Assembly: GCA_003164895.1 (NCBI GenBank)
Contig: PLUL01000074.1
Span: 1-39,544, forward strand
Direction: 5' to 3'
DNA from: Bacteroidota bacterium
Lineage (GTDB): Bacteria; Bacteroidota; Bacteroidia; Palsa-948
DNA: 39,544 bases
In this document: positions 25,070 to 34,049 of the stretch, piece by piece
Layout: each line of letters starts with the position of its first letter
Position numbering within the stretch: the first letter of the stretch is position 1
Translations under genes and position numbers: made by a program
Notes under the pieces: generated by a model
The model's database searches: none
Told to the model about the DNA's origin: nothing
What the model saw: the letters and a program-made list of their open reading frames with translations, nothing else

Positions 25070-25087
25070 CCGTCATTGCAATGACGG
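25070..25087. repeat. Perfect 18-bp palindrome upstream of ndk
   Basis: CCGTCATTGCAATGACGG is an exact palindrome, 34 nt upstream of the ndk -7 box and 9 nt from the susCD terminator. It could be an operator or a fragment of a dispersed repeat. Confidence 0.6.
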
Positions 25088-25096
25088 ACAAATAAA

Positions 25097-25126
25097 AAAC
25101 CCCGATTGATTTCTCTTTCGGGGTTT
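25097..25126 (-). terminator. Terminator of the susCD operon
   Basis: Stem AAACCCCGA (25097-25105) / TCGGGGTTT (25118-25126) with a 12-nt loop. On the minus strand a T-run follows. It sits 24 bp past the susD stop. Confidence 0.85.
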
Positions 25127-25149
25127 ATTTTTTTTCTTTCCTTCTCCTA

Positions 25150-26535
25150 TTATTGAGCATACCAAACAGGCACACTTAATGCGGGTGTTGGAGCATTAGG
25201 ATTAGTGGTGCGCTCTTGTTCAGGAGTTGGTAAGCGTTTAGGAATATATGGTATTAAACCAATGGGATTCATCATTAAAACAGGAAAACCTGTTCTTCTA
25301 TAATCCGAATACGATTCAACCGGATCAGCAAACATTGCTTTCCATTTTTCCAAAATAATAGTATGAACTGTAGTATTGGCAGCTGTGTAATTAACAGGAA
25401 GCGTGCCTGAAAATGGTGTTCCGGTAACTTCGGAAATGGATGCAGTTATTGCGGCTTTTAAATCGGCAACAGCAGCCGGATTTGACAAACGAGACTCAGC
25501 TTCTGCCTGTAAAAACATTGCTTCAGCATAAGTAACCAAAGGAATACTTTTTGACTGATTTGTATTACCTGTATTATCTAATCCTCCAAGGTAAGGTCCC
25601 CAATTAGAAACATTTGGATTCAAATTGCCTAACACATTTCCAACGGCTACATTACCTTGCCCGGTAGTGTCGAAATAATAAGGAGTACGTGGGTCGGTCA
25701 TATTGCCCATAGAATCAATCAATGTTTGACATGCCACCACATAACCATATCTGTTATTTAAAAATGAAGTCCACTGATTGGTTGCACCGGCTGCTGTTCC
25801 ATGAACTGCATAGCAGTTATCAGCATTGCTTGCAATACCCAAACCTAATTCAGTGAGTATAGTAGCAGCGTTAAAAGTCGATTTTTTGCTTAAACGCATT
25901 AAATACCTTGCTTTTAAAGTGTGTGCTACTTTCGTCCAAGCAGCAGTGTTTCCCTTAAAAATAAAATCATCATTTCCCGGCGTTACATTATTAGTTGTGT
26001 TTGCAAGATCTACAATTGCTCCGTCCAGTAAAGTTTGAATATCATTCAAAATACTTTGTTGCGCATCATAGTGCGGAGCAAGATTTCCTGTAGCGCCTTG
26101 AAACGCGTCTGAATATGGAACATCTCCCCACATATCAGTTGCTAATCCAAGATTCATAGCAAATAATACTCGTGCAATACCTCTGTAGTTAGGGTCTGCT
26201 GCGCCATAATTATCGCCAATTAATTTACAGTTAAGCATGGTTGGATAAATTGTATTCCAATAATTATCCATATCACTTTCTATTGGCTGATATTGTTCCG
26301 GTTGAACTGCTTGTCCATAAACTCCAGAATTATTTTGCATAAAGATGGAAGCTATTCTTACAGCTCCGCTTTCCAAACAATTAAAGGTTCCTACTTCACA
26401 GCTTGACAACATGGATGCAGGTGTTGCTGTTAAAGGAGCATTGGGACTAACATACAGGTTATCTTTCTTTTTACAAGAATCTAATCCTATAAAAAAGAAT
26501 GCTATTGCTATTGTTTTGTATATTATGTTTTTCAT
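25150..26535 (-). CDS. SusD/RagB-family nutrient-binding outer-membrane lipoprotein
   Basis: A 461-aa surface lipoprotein. The signal peptide ends in a lipobox (GLDSC), followed by KKK, and the body matches the SusD-like group often called SusD/RagB nutrient-binding lipoproteins (LFAMNLGLATDMWGDVPYSDAF, then AEAMFLQAEAESRL and EKWKAMF). SusD caps the SusC barrel and captures substrate. It is 33 bp downstream of susC, in one operon. No glycosidase, peptidase or regulator is adjacent, so the nutrient is not indicated. Confidence 0.93.
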   Translation of the reverse strand: MKNIIYKTIAIAFFFIGLDSCKKKDNLYVSPNAPLTATPASMLSSCEVGTFNCLESGAVRIASIFMQNNSGVYGQAVQPEQYQPIESDMDNYWNTIYPTMLNCKLIGDNYGAADPNYRGIARVLFAMNLGLATDMWGDVPYSDAFQGATGNLAPHYDAQQSILNDIQTLLDGAIVDLANTTNNVTPGNDDFIFKGNTAAWTKVAHTLKARYLMRLSKKSTFNAATILTELGLGIASNADNCYAVHGTAAGATNQWTSFLNNRYGYVVACQTLIDSMGNMTDPRTPYYFDTTGQGNVAVGNVLGNLNPNVSNWGPYLGGLDNTGNTNQSKSIPLVTYAEAMFLQAEAESRLSNPAAVADLKAAITASISEVTGTPFSGTLPVNYTAANTTVHTIILEKWKAMFADPVESYSDYRRTGFPVLMMNPIGLIPYIPKRLPTPEQERTTNPNAPTPALSVPVWYAQ

Positions 26536-26568
26536 GTTACTTATAGTTTTTTTATTAATAGTTTATAA

Positions 26569-29500
26569 TTAAATTCCTGCCTTGAGACTAAACATTACTG
26601 ATTTTGTGCCAGGGTTGTTAAAATAATCAAAACCTTTTATATTAGATGCAGCACCAGTCAAACTTGTTTCAGGATCAACACCGGTATATTTTGTTTTTAA
26701 ATAAAGATTTCTTCCGCTTGCGCCTAATTCGAGATATTTGAATGTATGTTTTTTCTCTTTATTGGAAGTAAAATCAAAACGGTAGCTGATACTAACAGAG
26801 CGTAAGCGCACCCAACCACCATCTTGAATTGCGCTTATGTCAGCACCATTTTGTCCCATGTAGTATGTGAAATAATCATTGCCTGTTCCGTTATAACCCG
26901 GTAGCATTGTAGTGTGTGCTTGTCCGGCATTAGGTGTTCCTGCATCATATACACCAGATATAGCATACGTTGAGTTTCTATCAATCGTAGCTGCTGATTT
27001 TCCTTTGGTATTCAAACTTTGCTGAGTACCATTCCACATATCGCCACCGTGACGTATATCCCATAAGAAACTAAAATTCCATGCTTTATATTTAAAAGAA
27101 TTGTTGATATTCATTAACCATTTTGGATTTGGATTTCCAACTACAGATGCAGTTTGACTTACCTGTGGAAGTCCGTTTGCATCTAACAATAATTGTCCAG
27201 CTGAATTTTGTTTCCATGTAGAACCATAAAACACTCCGTATGGTTGACCAAGAACTGCTTCAGAACTTAATCCGCCAAATCCCGGTTCATAAGTAAATTG
27301 AGTTAAACCATTTGCTAAAAAAGTAACCTTGTTGTGATTTTGCGACCATCCGGCTGAAATATTCCAATCAAAGTTTTTTGTCTTAATAGGATCACCACCT
27401 ACTGCTAATTCAATTCCTTTGTTAGTCATTGTTCCGGCATTAACTTGATGAGATAAATATCCTGTAGAAGCAGGTATAGGAACAGAAATTAACAAATCAC
27501 TGGATGTTTCATTATAGTATGTAGCATCAACAGTTAGGCGATTATTAAAAAAACTTAAATTTATTCCGCCTTCCTGATCTGCAACTCTTTCCGGTTTAAT
27601 ATTTGGATTGCCCATAGCGGTTGATTGCGCTAAACCTGCTTGTCCTAAATAGGGAAGAGTGTTTCCATTTGTGTAACCATCTGTGAAAATAGGAACTGTA
27701 TAGTACGTTCTGTCTGAGTAAGGCGATGGAGCAATACCTGTATTGGCATAAGCAGCTCTTATTTTTCCTAAACTAAACCATTTAGGCATTTTAAATGCTT
27801 CGGTAAATACCCAAGACATATCAGCTTTAGGATAGAAAAAACTTTTCCCGTTTTTACCAAATGCTGTATTCCATTCGTTTCTGCCTGTTAAATTAAGGTA
27901 GAGCATTCTTTTGTAATTAACAGTCGCGTCCAACAATGCTGCATTTTGTTCTTGAAACGTTTGTCCATTACTGCTATACAATTCAGCAGCATTATTCAAG
28001 TTGTAATAATTGGGTACGGTAAGTGTGCGACCTCTTGCAAAAATAAATTGTGATTCATCGTATATAAAGTTGTGTCCAATCAATGCATCCAAACCAAAAT
28101 CTTTTGATACCTGCTTGGTTATTTTTGCAAATAAGTTAGAACTTACGTCTCTGAATAAAAGAGAACTCATATTAACCTGACCTGTACCATCTACGTTATC
28201 ATTTCCCATAGATGAAATAGCATAAACCTGTTGCGTATTAGTACTGTAAACATCTGTACCTACTTTCCAATTAAAGTCTAAATAATCTAATGGTTTATAA
28301 TCTAAAAAGGCATTACCAACCATTCTATTGGTTTGATCGGTATAAGGATTTTGATAGGCAGTATATAAAGGATTATCATAATTAGGAAAATATTTTATTT
28401 GCGTTCCATCCGGATTTATATAATTTTTAATATTAAATTCTGCTGGAGTACGTGTCAGTGTTAGCATAGTACCCGCAAGATTAGATCCATTTTGAACTCT
28501 GGTTCCTGCAGTATTTGTGTAGTTAATAGTACCTCCTGCAGTTAATTTATCCGTCAATTTGGTATCATCTGTTAATCTGATATTTGATCTTTTCAGACTT
28601 GAATTAGGTACAATACCTGATTGGCTTGTGTTTCCTGCAGATAAACGCAAAGAGGAATTGTCACTGCCTCCATACACGGACACATTATTATTATAGGTAT
28701 AACCTGTTTGAAAAAAATCTTTATAGAGGTCGTGTGAAGTCATCCCTGGAAGGGTCGAAATGGCAGGTCCCCAACTGTTGGAAGAAGTTTTGGAATAAAC
28801 TCCATTTGAACCTTGAGCATAGGTGCTTTGTAATGCAGGTAAATTGCTTACTTTGTCAATAGCAACAGAAGAGCTGAAAGAAACTCCAAATTGTTTTCCT
28901 TTGCCTCTTTTTGTTGTGTAAACAATAGCGCCATTTGCCGCAGATGAACCATATAAAGCCGCCGCCGCCGGTCCTTTTAAAATACTTACCGATTCAATAT
29001 CATCAGGATTAATATCAAGTGCTCTGTTCGATTCATTTATTCCAGATAAGTTTACATTGAATGCAGCATCTCCAGGAGTAGGAACATTTGTAGAGTTATC
29101 CATAATAACACCATCAATAACGATGATGGGTTGATTTGTACCAGAAAAATCTGTAGGTCCACGAAGAGTAATTTTAGTGGATGCACCTGGTGTACCGCCT
29201 GAGCCAACAACTTCTGTTCCTGGCGCTTTTGCGGCAAGAGCTTCAATAATGTTTGATTCTCCTGATTTACGAATATCATCACCACTCACCTCTGATACAG
29301 AATATCCAAGCGATTTTTTTTCTTTAGAAACTCCTAATGCAGTTACCACCACATCATTTAATACTTTTGAGTTATCTTCTAAAGCAATGTTAATGACATC
29401 TTTATCTGCCGATACTTTTTGAAGAGTGTATCCAAGGTAGGAGAAGACTAATGATTTGCCTTCGCCTTCTACCTTAATACTAAATTCTCCTTTTTCATTG

Positions 29501-29667
29501 GTGGTAGCACCGATTGTAGTGCCTTCAACCAATACGGTTACACCCGGAAGTGTTTCTTTTGTTTTAGAATCAGTAACTACTCCCTTAATTACCTTACTGC
29601 TCTGTGCGAACAGAACAACTTGAAGGAGCATAAACAATGCAACGAATAGTGTAGTTTTAATTTTCAT
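26569..29667 (-). CDS. SusC/RagA-family TonB-linked outer-membrane transporter
   Basis: A 1032-aa TonB-dependent barrel. Order: signal peptide (ends LFAQ), carboxypeptidase-D regulatory-like domain (IKGVVTDSKTKETLPGVTV), a TonB-box region (LNDVVVTALG), plug domain with the SusC signature (VSILKGPAAAALYGSSAANG), and a 22-strand barrel to the C-terminus. No STN signalling domain is present, so no anti-sigma coupling is expected. It forms a pedal-bin pair with the SusD-like lipoprotein. Two-part promoter at 29695-29725. Confidence 0.95.
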   Translation of the reverse strand: MKIKTTLFVALFMLLQVVLFAQSSKVIKGVVTDSKTKETLPGVTVLVEGTTIGATTNEKGEFSIKVEGEGKSLVFSYLGYTLQKVSADKDVINIALEDNSKVLNDVVVTALGVSKEKKSLGYSVSEVSGDDIRKSGESNIIEALAAKAPGTEVVGSGGTPGASTKITLRGPTDFSGTNQPIIVIDGVIMDNSTNVPTPGDAAFNVNLSGINESNRALDINPDDIESVSILKGPAAAALYGSSAANGAIVYTTKRGKGKQFGVSFSSSVAIDKVSNLPALQSTYAQGSNGVYSKTSSNSWGPAISTLPGMTSHDLYKDFFQTGYTYNNNVSVYGGSDNSSLRLSAGNTSQSGIVPNSSLKRSNIRLTDDTKLTDKLTAGGTINYTNTAGTRVQNGSNLAGTMLTLTRTPAEFNIKNYINPDGTQIKYFPNYDNPLYTAYQNPYTDQTNRMVGNAFLDYKPLDYLDFNWKVGTDVYSTNTQQVYAISSMGNDNVDGTGQVNMSSLLFRDVSSNLFAKITKQVSKDFGLDALIGHNFIYDESQFIFARGRTLTVPNYYNLNNAAELYSSNGQTFQEQNAALLDATVNYKRMLYLNLTGRNEWNTAFGKNGKSFFYPKADMSWVFTEAFKMPKWFSLGKIRAAYANTGIAPSPYSDRTYYTVPIFTDGYTNGNTLPYLGQAGLAQSTAMGNPNIKPERVADQEGGINLSFFNNRLTVDATYYNETSSDLLISVPIPASTGYLSHQVNAGTMTNKGIELAVGGDPIKTKNFDWNISAGWSQNHNKVTFLANGLTQFTYEPGFGGLSSEAVLGQPYGVFYGSTWKQNSAGQLLLDANGLPQVSQTASVVGNPNPKWLMNINNSFKYKAWNFSFLWDIRHGGDMWNGTQQSLNTKGKSAATIDRNSTYAISGVYDAGTPNAGQAHTTMLPGYNGTGNDYFTYYMGQNGADISAIQDGGWVRLRSVSISYRFDFTSNKEKKHTFKYLELGASGRNLYLKTKYTGVDPETSLTGAASNIKGFDYFNNPGTKSVMFSLKAGI

Positions 29668-29694
29668 GTTATGGAATTGTTAAAATTAATTTTG

Positions 29695-29725
29695 CGAATG
29701 TAGAATAATCCTTTTAACCACCAAA
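29695..29725 (-). promoter_or_regulatory. Two-part Bacteroidota promoter of susCD
   Basis: On the minus strand: TTTG (29722-29725), 19-nt spacer, TACATTCG (29695-29702, one mismatch to TAnnTTTG). It lies 27 nt before the susC ATG. Confidence 0.65.
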
Positions 29726-29818
29726 AAAAATAATTTCACCAAATTTTGCCAAATCTTTTTTTGACTTTACCTCTCAGCTAAGTATTAATGTGGGATAGAA
29801 AACGAAGGATGTATCTTG

Positions 29819-29860
29819 AAAAGAAAAAGCTCTCTGATTACTCGGGGAGCTTTTTCTTTT
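29819..29860 (-). terminator. Terminator downstream of tRNA-His
   Basis: Perfect 14-bp stem AAAAGAAAAAGCTC (29819-29832) / GAGCTTTTTCTTTT (29847-29860), lengthened by a C-G and a G-U pair. It has T-rich 3' arms on both strands and lies between the tRNA and the susC promoter, so it probably ends the tRNA transcript. Confidence 0.75.
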
Positions 29861-29933
29861 CATAAAGTGCCAGAATCACAATCACTAACGAATGAACATC
29901 GATGCGCCTAAGCCGCGATGTTATTTTAAGAAG

Positions 29934-30008
29934 GGTGGATGACGGGATTTGAACCCGCGACCCCTAGAACCACAATCTAGTGCTCTAACCAACTGAGCTA
30001 CAACCACC
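29934..30008 (-). tRNA. tRNA-His (GTG)
   Basis: The minus strand folds as a full cloverleaf. Anticodon loop TTGTGGT, with stem CTAGA/TCTAG, gives anticodon GTG. The extra 5' G (G-1) needed by histidyl-tRNA synthetase is encoded and pairs with C73; the 3' CCA is not encoded (C then TT). T arm has GGGTTCGAATCCC. One oddity: acceptor pair 5-68 is T-T. A -7-like TACTTTTG (minus strand, 30019-30026) precedes it. Confidence 0.95.
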
Positions 30009-30018
30009 GTAAGGGATG

Positions 30019-30026
30019 CAAAAGTA
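30019..30026 (-). promoter_or_regulatory. -7 box of tRNA-His
   Basis: TACTTTTG on the minus strand, 10 nt before the tRNA 5' end, divergent from an identical element for rarA at 30080-30087. Confidence 0.45.
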
Positions 30027-30079
30027 AAAAATTACTCATTCCTTTTATTTTATTAGCGAAAAGAACATTTCCTAATTGT

Positions 30080-30087
30080 TACTTTTG
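30080..30087 (+). promoter_or_regulatory. -7 box of rarA, 4 nt from ATG
   Basis: TACTTTTG followed by CATC and the rarA ATG at 30092. Same 4-nt spacing as dacB and the S4 gene, suggesting a leaderless mRNA. No -33 TTTG found. Confidence 0.45.
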
Positions 30088-30091
30088 CATC

Positions 30092-31366
30092 ATGAGTATT
30101 CCTTTAGCAGAACGACTTCGTCCAAAAACGCTGGATGATTTCATCGGACAGAAACATTTAGTAGGTGAAGGTGCTATTCTCAGGCGAGCAATTGAAGCCG
30201 GAACAATTCCTTCTATGATTTTATGGGGACCACCTGGCGTAGGCAAAACAACACTTGCGAGAATTATTGCAACTCACTTGAAACGACCCTACTATCAGCT
30301 AAGCGCAATTAATTCAGGTGTGAAAGATATTCGTGAAGTGATTGACAAAGCATCTTCCGATTCTTTTTTCGGAACAAATTATCCTATACTTTTTATAGAT
30401 GAAATTCATCGTTTCAGCAAAGCGCAACAAGATTCATTGCTTGGCGCGGTTGAGAAAGGAACGATTACGTTGATTGGTGCTACTACAGAAAATCCTTCGT
30501 TCGAAGTTATTTCTGCTTTGCTTTCTCGCTGCCAGGTTTATGTTTTGAATCATCTGGATAAGCAGGATTTAATTTCTCTTATTGATTATGCAATTCATGC
30601 AGATGAAATTCTGAAGAAGAAAAAAATAATTGTGAAAGAAAGCGATGCGCTTCTTCGTCTTTCAGGCGGAGATGTAAGGAAACTTTATAATGCCTTGGAA
30701 CTTTACGTGAATTCTGTTTCGGAAGATGTTATAGAAATTTCGGATGAAAAACTTTTAAATGTGGTTCAGCAAAAAATGGCTTTGTATGATAAAACGGGTG
30801 AACAGCATTATGATATTATTTCAGCGTTCATTAAATCAATCCGTGGCAGCGATCCGAATGCAGGAGTTTATTACCTGGCAAGAATGATTGAAGGCGGAGA
30901 AGATCCGCTTTTTATAGCAAGAAGATTGCTGATACTTTCTTCGGAAGATATTGGTAATGCAAATCCGATGGCGCTGGTGCTTGCCAATAATTGTTTTCAA
31001 GCGGTGAATGTGATTGGTTTTCCTGAATCAAGAATTATTCTTTCGCAGTTGGTTGTTTATCTTGCCTGTTCTCCCAAGAGCAATGCTTCCTACAAAGCGA
31101 TTGGAAGTGCGCAGGAACAAGTAAAAAAAACTGGCGACTTATCTGTTCCGCTCTCTATTCGAAACGCTCCAACAAAACTGATGAAGGAACTTAATTACGG
31201 AAAAGAATATCAGTATGCTCACAGCTATGAAGGAAATTTTATCAATGCAGAATTTCTTCCCGAAGAATTAAGCGGAACAAAATTATATGAACCGGGAGAT
31301 AATGATGTGGAAAAAAGATTCAGAGAATTTTTGAAAAAGAATTGGAAAGAAAAATACGGATACTAA
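30092..31366 (+). CDS. rarA: Replication-associated recombination protein A (RarA/MgsA AAA+ ATPase)
   Basis: A 424-aa clamp-loader-like AAA+ ATPase acting at stalled replication forks. Walker A GPPGVGKTT (residues 46-54), Walker B LFIDEIHRF (100-108) and sensor region ATTENPSFEV are intact. The C-terminal RarA tetramerisation region (DPNAGVYYLARMIEGGEDPLFIARRL) is complete. The start agrees with the family (MSIPLAERLRPKTLDDFIGQ). The stop overlaps the convergent membrane-protein gene by 4 bp. Confidence 0.96.
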   Translation: MSIPLAERLRPKTLDDFIGQKHLVGEGAILRRAIEAGTIPSMILWGPPGVGKTTLARIIATHLKRPYYQLSAINSGVKDIREVIDKASSDSFFGTNYPILFIDEIHRFSKAQQDSLLGAVEKGTITLIGATTENPSFEVISALLSRCQVYVLNHLDKQDLISLIDYAIHADEILKKKKIIVKESDALLRLSGGDVRKLYNALELYVNSVSEDVIEISDEKLLNVVQQKMALYDKTGEQHYDIISAFIKSIRGSDPNAGVYYLARMIEGGEDPLFIARRLLILSSEDIGNANPMALVLANNCFQAVNVIGFPESRIILSQLVVYLACSPKSNASYKAIGSAQEQVKKTGDLSVPLSIRNAPTKLMKELNYGKEYQYAHSYEGNFINAEFLPEELSGTKLYEPGDNDVEKRFREFLKKNWKEKYGY

Positions 31367-31812
31367 TCGCCAATAATTTTTCTGCCGATGACTTCAACAG
31401 GATTGCCGTCATAAATCCAAATATAAATAAACGAAACGGCAATTCCTCCAAATGTTTGTTCTATAGTTTGCCATGACATGTCAAAAATTATGTTGCGCAT
31501 CGAGAGTGAGTAATTGAACGAAACTCCAACAACAAGCGAAACAATATAAGTGCATATACCAAGAATTGCACCTGAAATCAATCCTCTTACAAGTGGTTTC
31601 TTTGCAATTGATTTTGGGAATTTCATTAAATAAATTTTTGTAACAAGAAAACCGAGTATTAAGTAAGTAATGATGCATCCTGTCAGGAAAATTCCTTTTG
31701 GATAGGAGAGGCGCTGCAAATCATTTAAAAAAATACCGTGCCACAGGTAAGAAATGGAAAACATTACCAATGAACTCAGTATCCAAGCGAGAAAAAATCT
31801 TTTTGTATTCAT
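31363..31812 (-). CDS. Small four-helix membrane protein of unknown function
   Basis: A 149-aa protein with four predicted membrane helices (about residues 5-28, 40-62, 75-100 and 120-135) and the motif SYLWHGIFLNDL after helix 1, which I recall from uncharacterised Bacteroidota membrane proteins. No enzymatic motif is seen. It is 3'-overlapping with rarA and lies downstream of cinA on the same strand. A -7-like TAACTTTG (minus strand, 31841-31848) precedes it. A short inverted repeat CTCGT/ACGAG (31815-31828) lies in the leader. Confidence 0.65.
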   Translation of the reverse strand: MNTKRFFLAWILSSLVMFSISYLWHGIFLNDLQRLSYPKGIFLTGCIITYLILGFLVTKIYLMKFPKSIAKKPLVRGLISGAILGICTYIVSLVVGVSFNYSLSMRNIIFDMSWQTIEQTFGGIAVSFIYIWIYDGNPVEVIGRKIIGD

Positions 31813-31840
31813 ACCCTCGTGTTAACGAGAATTTCTTCAT

Positions 31841-31848
31841 CAAAGTTA
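31841..31848 (-). promoter_or_regulatory. -7 box of the four-helix membrane protein gene
   Basis: TAACTTTG on the minus strand, 28 nt before the ATG at 31812, matching TAnnTTTG. The -33 element is not clear. Confidence 0.35.
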
Positions 31849-31864
31849 CAATTTTTTGTTGAAA

Positions 31865-33133
31865 TCAGGAGTTAGTTTCTAACAGGGTTCTTAACAGGTT
31901 GAGTGCCGATAAGGAAGCACGCCTGATATTTCTTTCTCTGTTATTTCCAAAATTAAATTTCTCGGATATGATTTTATCTTCAGAAGCAACCGAAACCCAA
32001 ACTGTGCCAACTGGTTTTTCAGTGCTTCCGCCTGTTGGCCCTGCAATTCCTGTTGTTGAAATTCCAAAGTCAGCTTTCAATCTTTTTCTTACTCCATCCG
32101 ACATTTGTTCCGCTACTTCTTTGCTTACTGCGCCATTATCATCCAAAGTTTTTGCATCTACCTTTAATACATTTATTTTTATTTCATTTGAATAAGCAAT
32201 AATTCCTCCATTAAAATAATCCGAACTTCCGGCAATGCTTGTGATGAGATGTGCAATATATCCTCCTGTACAACTTTCTGCAACCGCAAGCGTTTTCTTT
32301 TTTTGCCTCAGTATTTCTCCTATTACTTTTTCTAAAGTTTCAGGTTCTTTGCCGAATTCTTCAATTGCAAAAATATAGCCGGGAATAATTTGCCTTAGTT
32401 CCGTTATTTTTTTGTCAATAGATTGAATAATCTTTTCTTGATTAATACCTTCAGCAGATAAACGAAGTTTTACTTGTCCGGGTGCAGGAAGATAAGCAAG
32501 TTTGATTTCATGTTTAGCAAGAGAATCTTCCCACTCTTTAATTTTTTCCGCAAGTGATGATTCTCCGATGCCTTGAGTATGAACCGTTTTGTGTACGATG
32601 AAATTTTTATTAAACTTTTTTTGCAATTCCGGAATAACAAAATCAGACATCATCGCTTTCATTTCATAAGGAACACCGGGAAGTGAAACGAAAATTATTC
32701 CGTTAGGATTTGATTCAAACCACATTCCTGGAGCCGTTCCGTTTTTATTTCGGATGGGAATACAATTCTCCGGAATTTCAGCTTGTCCACGGTTAATGGC
32801 AGGCATCTCAAGATTTCGTTCGGCAAATATTCTTGTTACATCTTCAAAACATTGTTCGTTGAAAATAAGTTTCGTGTTGAAAAATTCGCAGAGGCATTGT
32901 TTGGTGATGTCATCATTTGTGGGACCTAAACCACCCGTAATCAGAATAATGTCAGCACGATTCTTAGCTTCGGAAAATATTCTGATGATGTCATCTCGAT
33001 TATCGCCAACAGTACTGATTTGTTTTACTGAAATTCCGATCAGATTAAGTTGCTGCGCCATCCATTGAGCATTGGTATTTGTAATTTGCCCGATTAGAAT
33101 TTCATCGCCTATTGAAATTATTTCAGCATTCAT
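31865..33133 (-). CDS. cinA: CinA-family protein (competence/damage-inducible; NMN amidohydrolase domain)
   Basis: A 422-aa two-domain protein. The N-terminal molybdopterin-binding-like domain (IISIGDEILIGQITNTNA, ITGGLGPTNDDITKQ) is an ADP-ribose pyrophosphatase-type module in studied homologs. The C-terminal PncC domain (LAVAESCTGGYIAHLITS, ISTTGIAGPTGGSTEKPVG) deamidates nicotinamide mononucleotide. The start at 33133 fits the family; the longer frame runs into the upstream gene. It starts one base after the stop of the 138-aa gene, giving tight translational coupling in a three-gene operon. Confidence 0.93.
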   Translation of the reverse strand: MNAEIISIGDEILIGQITNTNAQWMAQQLNLIGISVKQISTVGDNRDDIIRIFSEAKNRADIILITGGLGPTNDDITKQCLCEFFNTKLIFNEQCFEDVTRIFAERNLEMPAINRGQAEIPENCIPIRNKNGTAPGMWFESNPNGIIFVSLPGVPYEMKAMMSDFVIPELQKKFNKNFIVHKTVHTQGIGESSLAEKIKEWEDSLAKHEIKLAYLPAPGQVKLRLSAEGINQEKIIQSIDKKITELRQIIPGYIFAIEEFGKEPETLEKVIGEILRQKKKTLAVAESCTGGYIAHLITSIAGSSDYFNGGIIAYSNEIKINVLKVDAKTLDDNGAVSKEVAEQMSDGVRKRLKADFGISTTGIAGPTGGSTEKPVGTVWVSVASEDKIISEKFNFGNNRERNIRRASLSALNLLRTLLETNS

Positions 33134-33134
33134 T

Positions 33135-33551
33135 TTATTTACGTTTAAATATTTTATTGAGAATTGAAAAAACATCTCCGCTTTCTTCTTCGTCCAATCG
33201 TTTTCTGATCGTTTCGGCAAGAATTAAATAATGGTCTAATTTATTTTTCTTCAGCCATATTCCTGCTTCTCTCTTTTTGTAAATCACCTGAACAGTTGCA
33301 GCCAAAATAAATTTTTTATTTTCTGCCAGCCAGTTAAATGCTCTTGCATTTCCTCGAATGGATTGGGCAAATGCAGTAACTTCTACATAATTCTTTTTCA
33401 TTAACTCTTTTAAAGCATCATCGCGCTTATTAATAGAGTAGTGAAGTAAAACCAATTCAGGGAAATTATTTTTAATGAGCCAGAGACGCGATTCGTCATT
33501 GCCCTTGATGAGTTCAGATAAATGCAATATGGCATCTTTTTCGTAAGTCAT
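33135..33551 (-). CDS. Helical repeat protein of unknown function in the cinA operon
   Basis: A 138-aa soluble, mostly helical protein that I do not recognise. It shows three related segments: DESRLWLIKNNFPELVLLHYSI, NARAFNWLAENKKFILAATV and REAGIWLKKNKLDHYLILAE. The shared pattern is roughly xA-W-L-x2-N-x5-hydrophobic. The start overlaps the end of the upstream TfoX-like gene (ATGA, 33548-33551) and it stops one base before cinA, so all three are made from one message. No signal peptide. Basic C-terminus. Confidence 0.7.
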   Translation of the reverse strand: MTYEKDAILHLSELIKGNDESRLWLIKNNFPELVLLHYSINKRDDALKELMKKNYVEVTAFAQSIRGNARAFNWLAENKKFILAATVQVIYKKREAGIWLKKNKLDHYLILAETIRKRLDEEESGDVFSILNKIFKRK

Positions 33552-33931
33552 GCGCGAACTTTTTTCTTTTTTGATTTAGGGATTTTTCCGATTCTGGAAT
33601 CTCTGCGTAAAACCATTTCGCAAATTTTTATTGCTGATTCTTCAAAATCATCATCATCTTCATGAATCATCTGCCAGTCGGTTTCTTTTTTTCCATCGCT
33701 TAAGATATAAACGGATTTCATATTTGGAAATTCTTTTTTCAAACTTTGATGATGTTCTTTCGAGGTTGCCATCCAAATTCCGTTTGCTTCTAAATGATCA
33801 TCGCGTTTTCTTAAAATGAAAAATATTTTCCCATTCGCATAAATTGCATGGCAGCCAAACATCGGTTTGATGGTAATTTCCAACGGATGCAAATAGTCAA
33901 ATACAAACTCAAAAGGGATTTTCTTTTTCAC
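33548..33931 (-). CDS. TfoX N-terminal-like domain protein, first gene of the cinA operon
   Basis: A 127-aa protein (GTG start at 33931). The central segment PLEITIKPMFGCHAIYANGKIFFILR resembles the TfoX/Sxy N-terminal domain, where PMFG and a following G-K strand are typical. A basic tail (KIPKSKKKKVRA) follows. The longer frame opens with TTG at 33964 and would overlap a -7-like TACATTCG (minus strand, 33952-33959), so the GTG start is preferred, with moderate certainty. TfoX proteins regulate competence in gamma-proteobacteria, but this short domain is widespread and its role here is unknown. Confidence 0.68.
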   Translation of the reverse strand: MKKKIPFEFVFDYLHPLEITIKPMFGCHAIYANGKIFFILRKRDDHLEANGIWMATSKEHHQSLKKEFPNMKSVYILSDGKKETDWQMIHEDDDDFEESAIKICEMVLRRDSRIGKIPKSKKKKVRA

Positions 33932-33951
33932 AAAATCAATATTATAGCTGG

Positions 33952-33959
33952 CGAATGTA
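33952..33959 (-). promoter_or_regulatory. -7 box of the cinA operon
   Basis: TACATTCG on the minus strand, identical to the susC -7 element, about 20 nt before the GTG at 33931. No -33 TTTG at normal spacing. Confidence 0.4.
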
Positions 33960-34049
33960 CACAAACGATAAATTTTTAGTGATAAATCTTTATTTCACTT
34001 TTCATTGTATTCGAAATTCTTGTATATTCGCAATCCAAAATTTAAAAAC

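Noticed and set aside
29895-29922. Hairpin AACATCG/CGATGTT between tRNA-His and its terminator
   Set aside because: A short 7-bp stem with no T-run. It may be a processing or spacer structure, but there is too little to call a feature.
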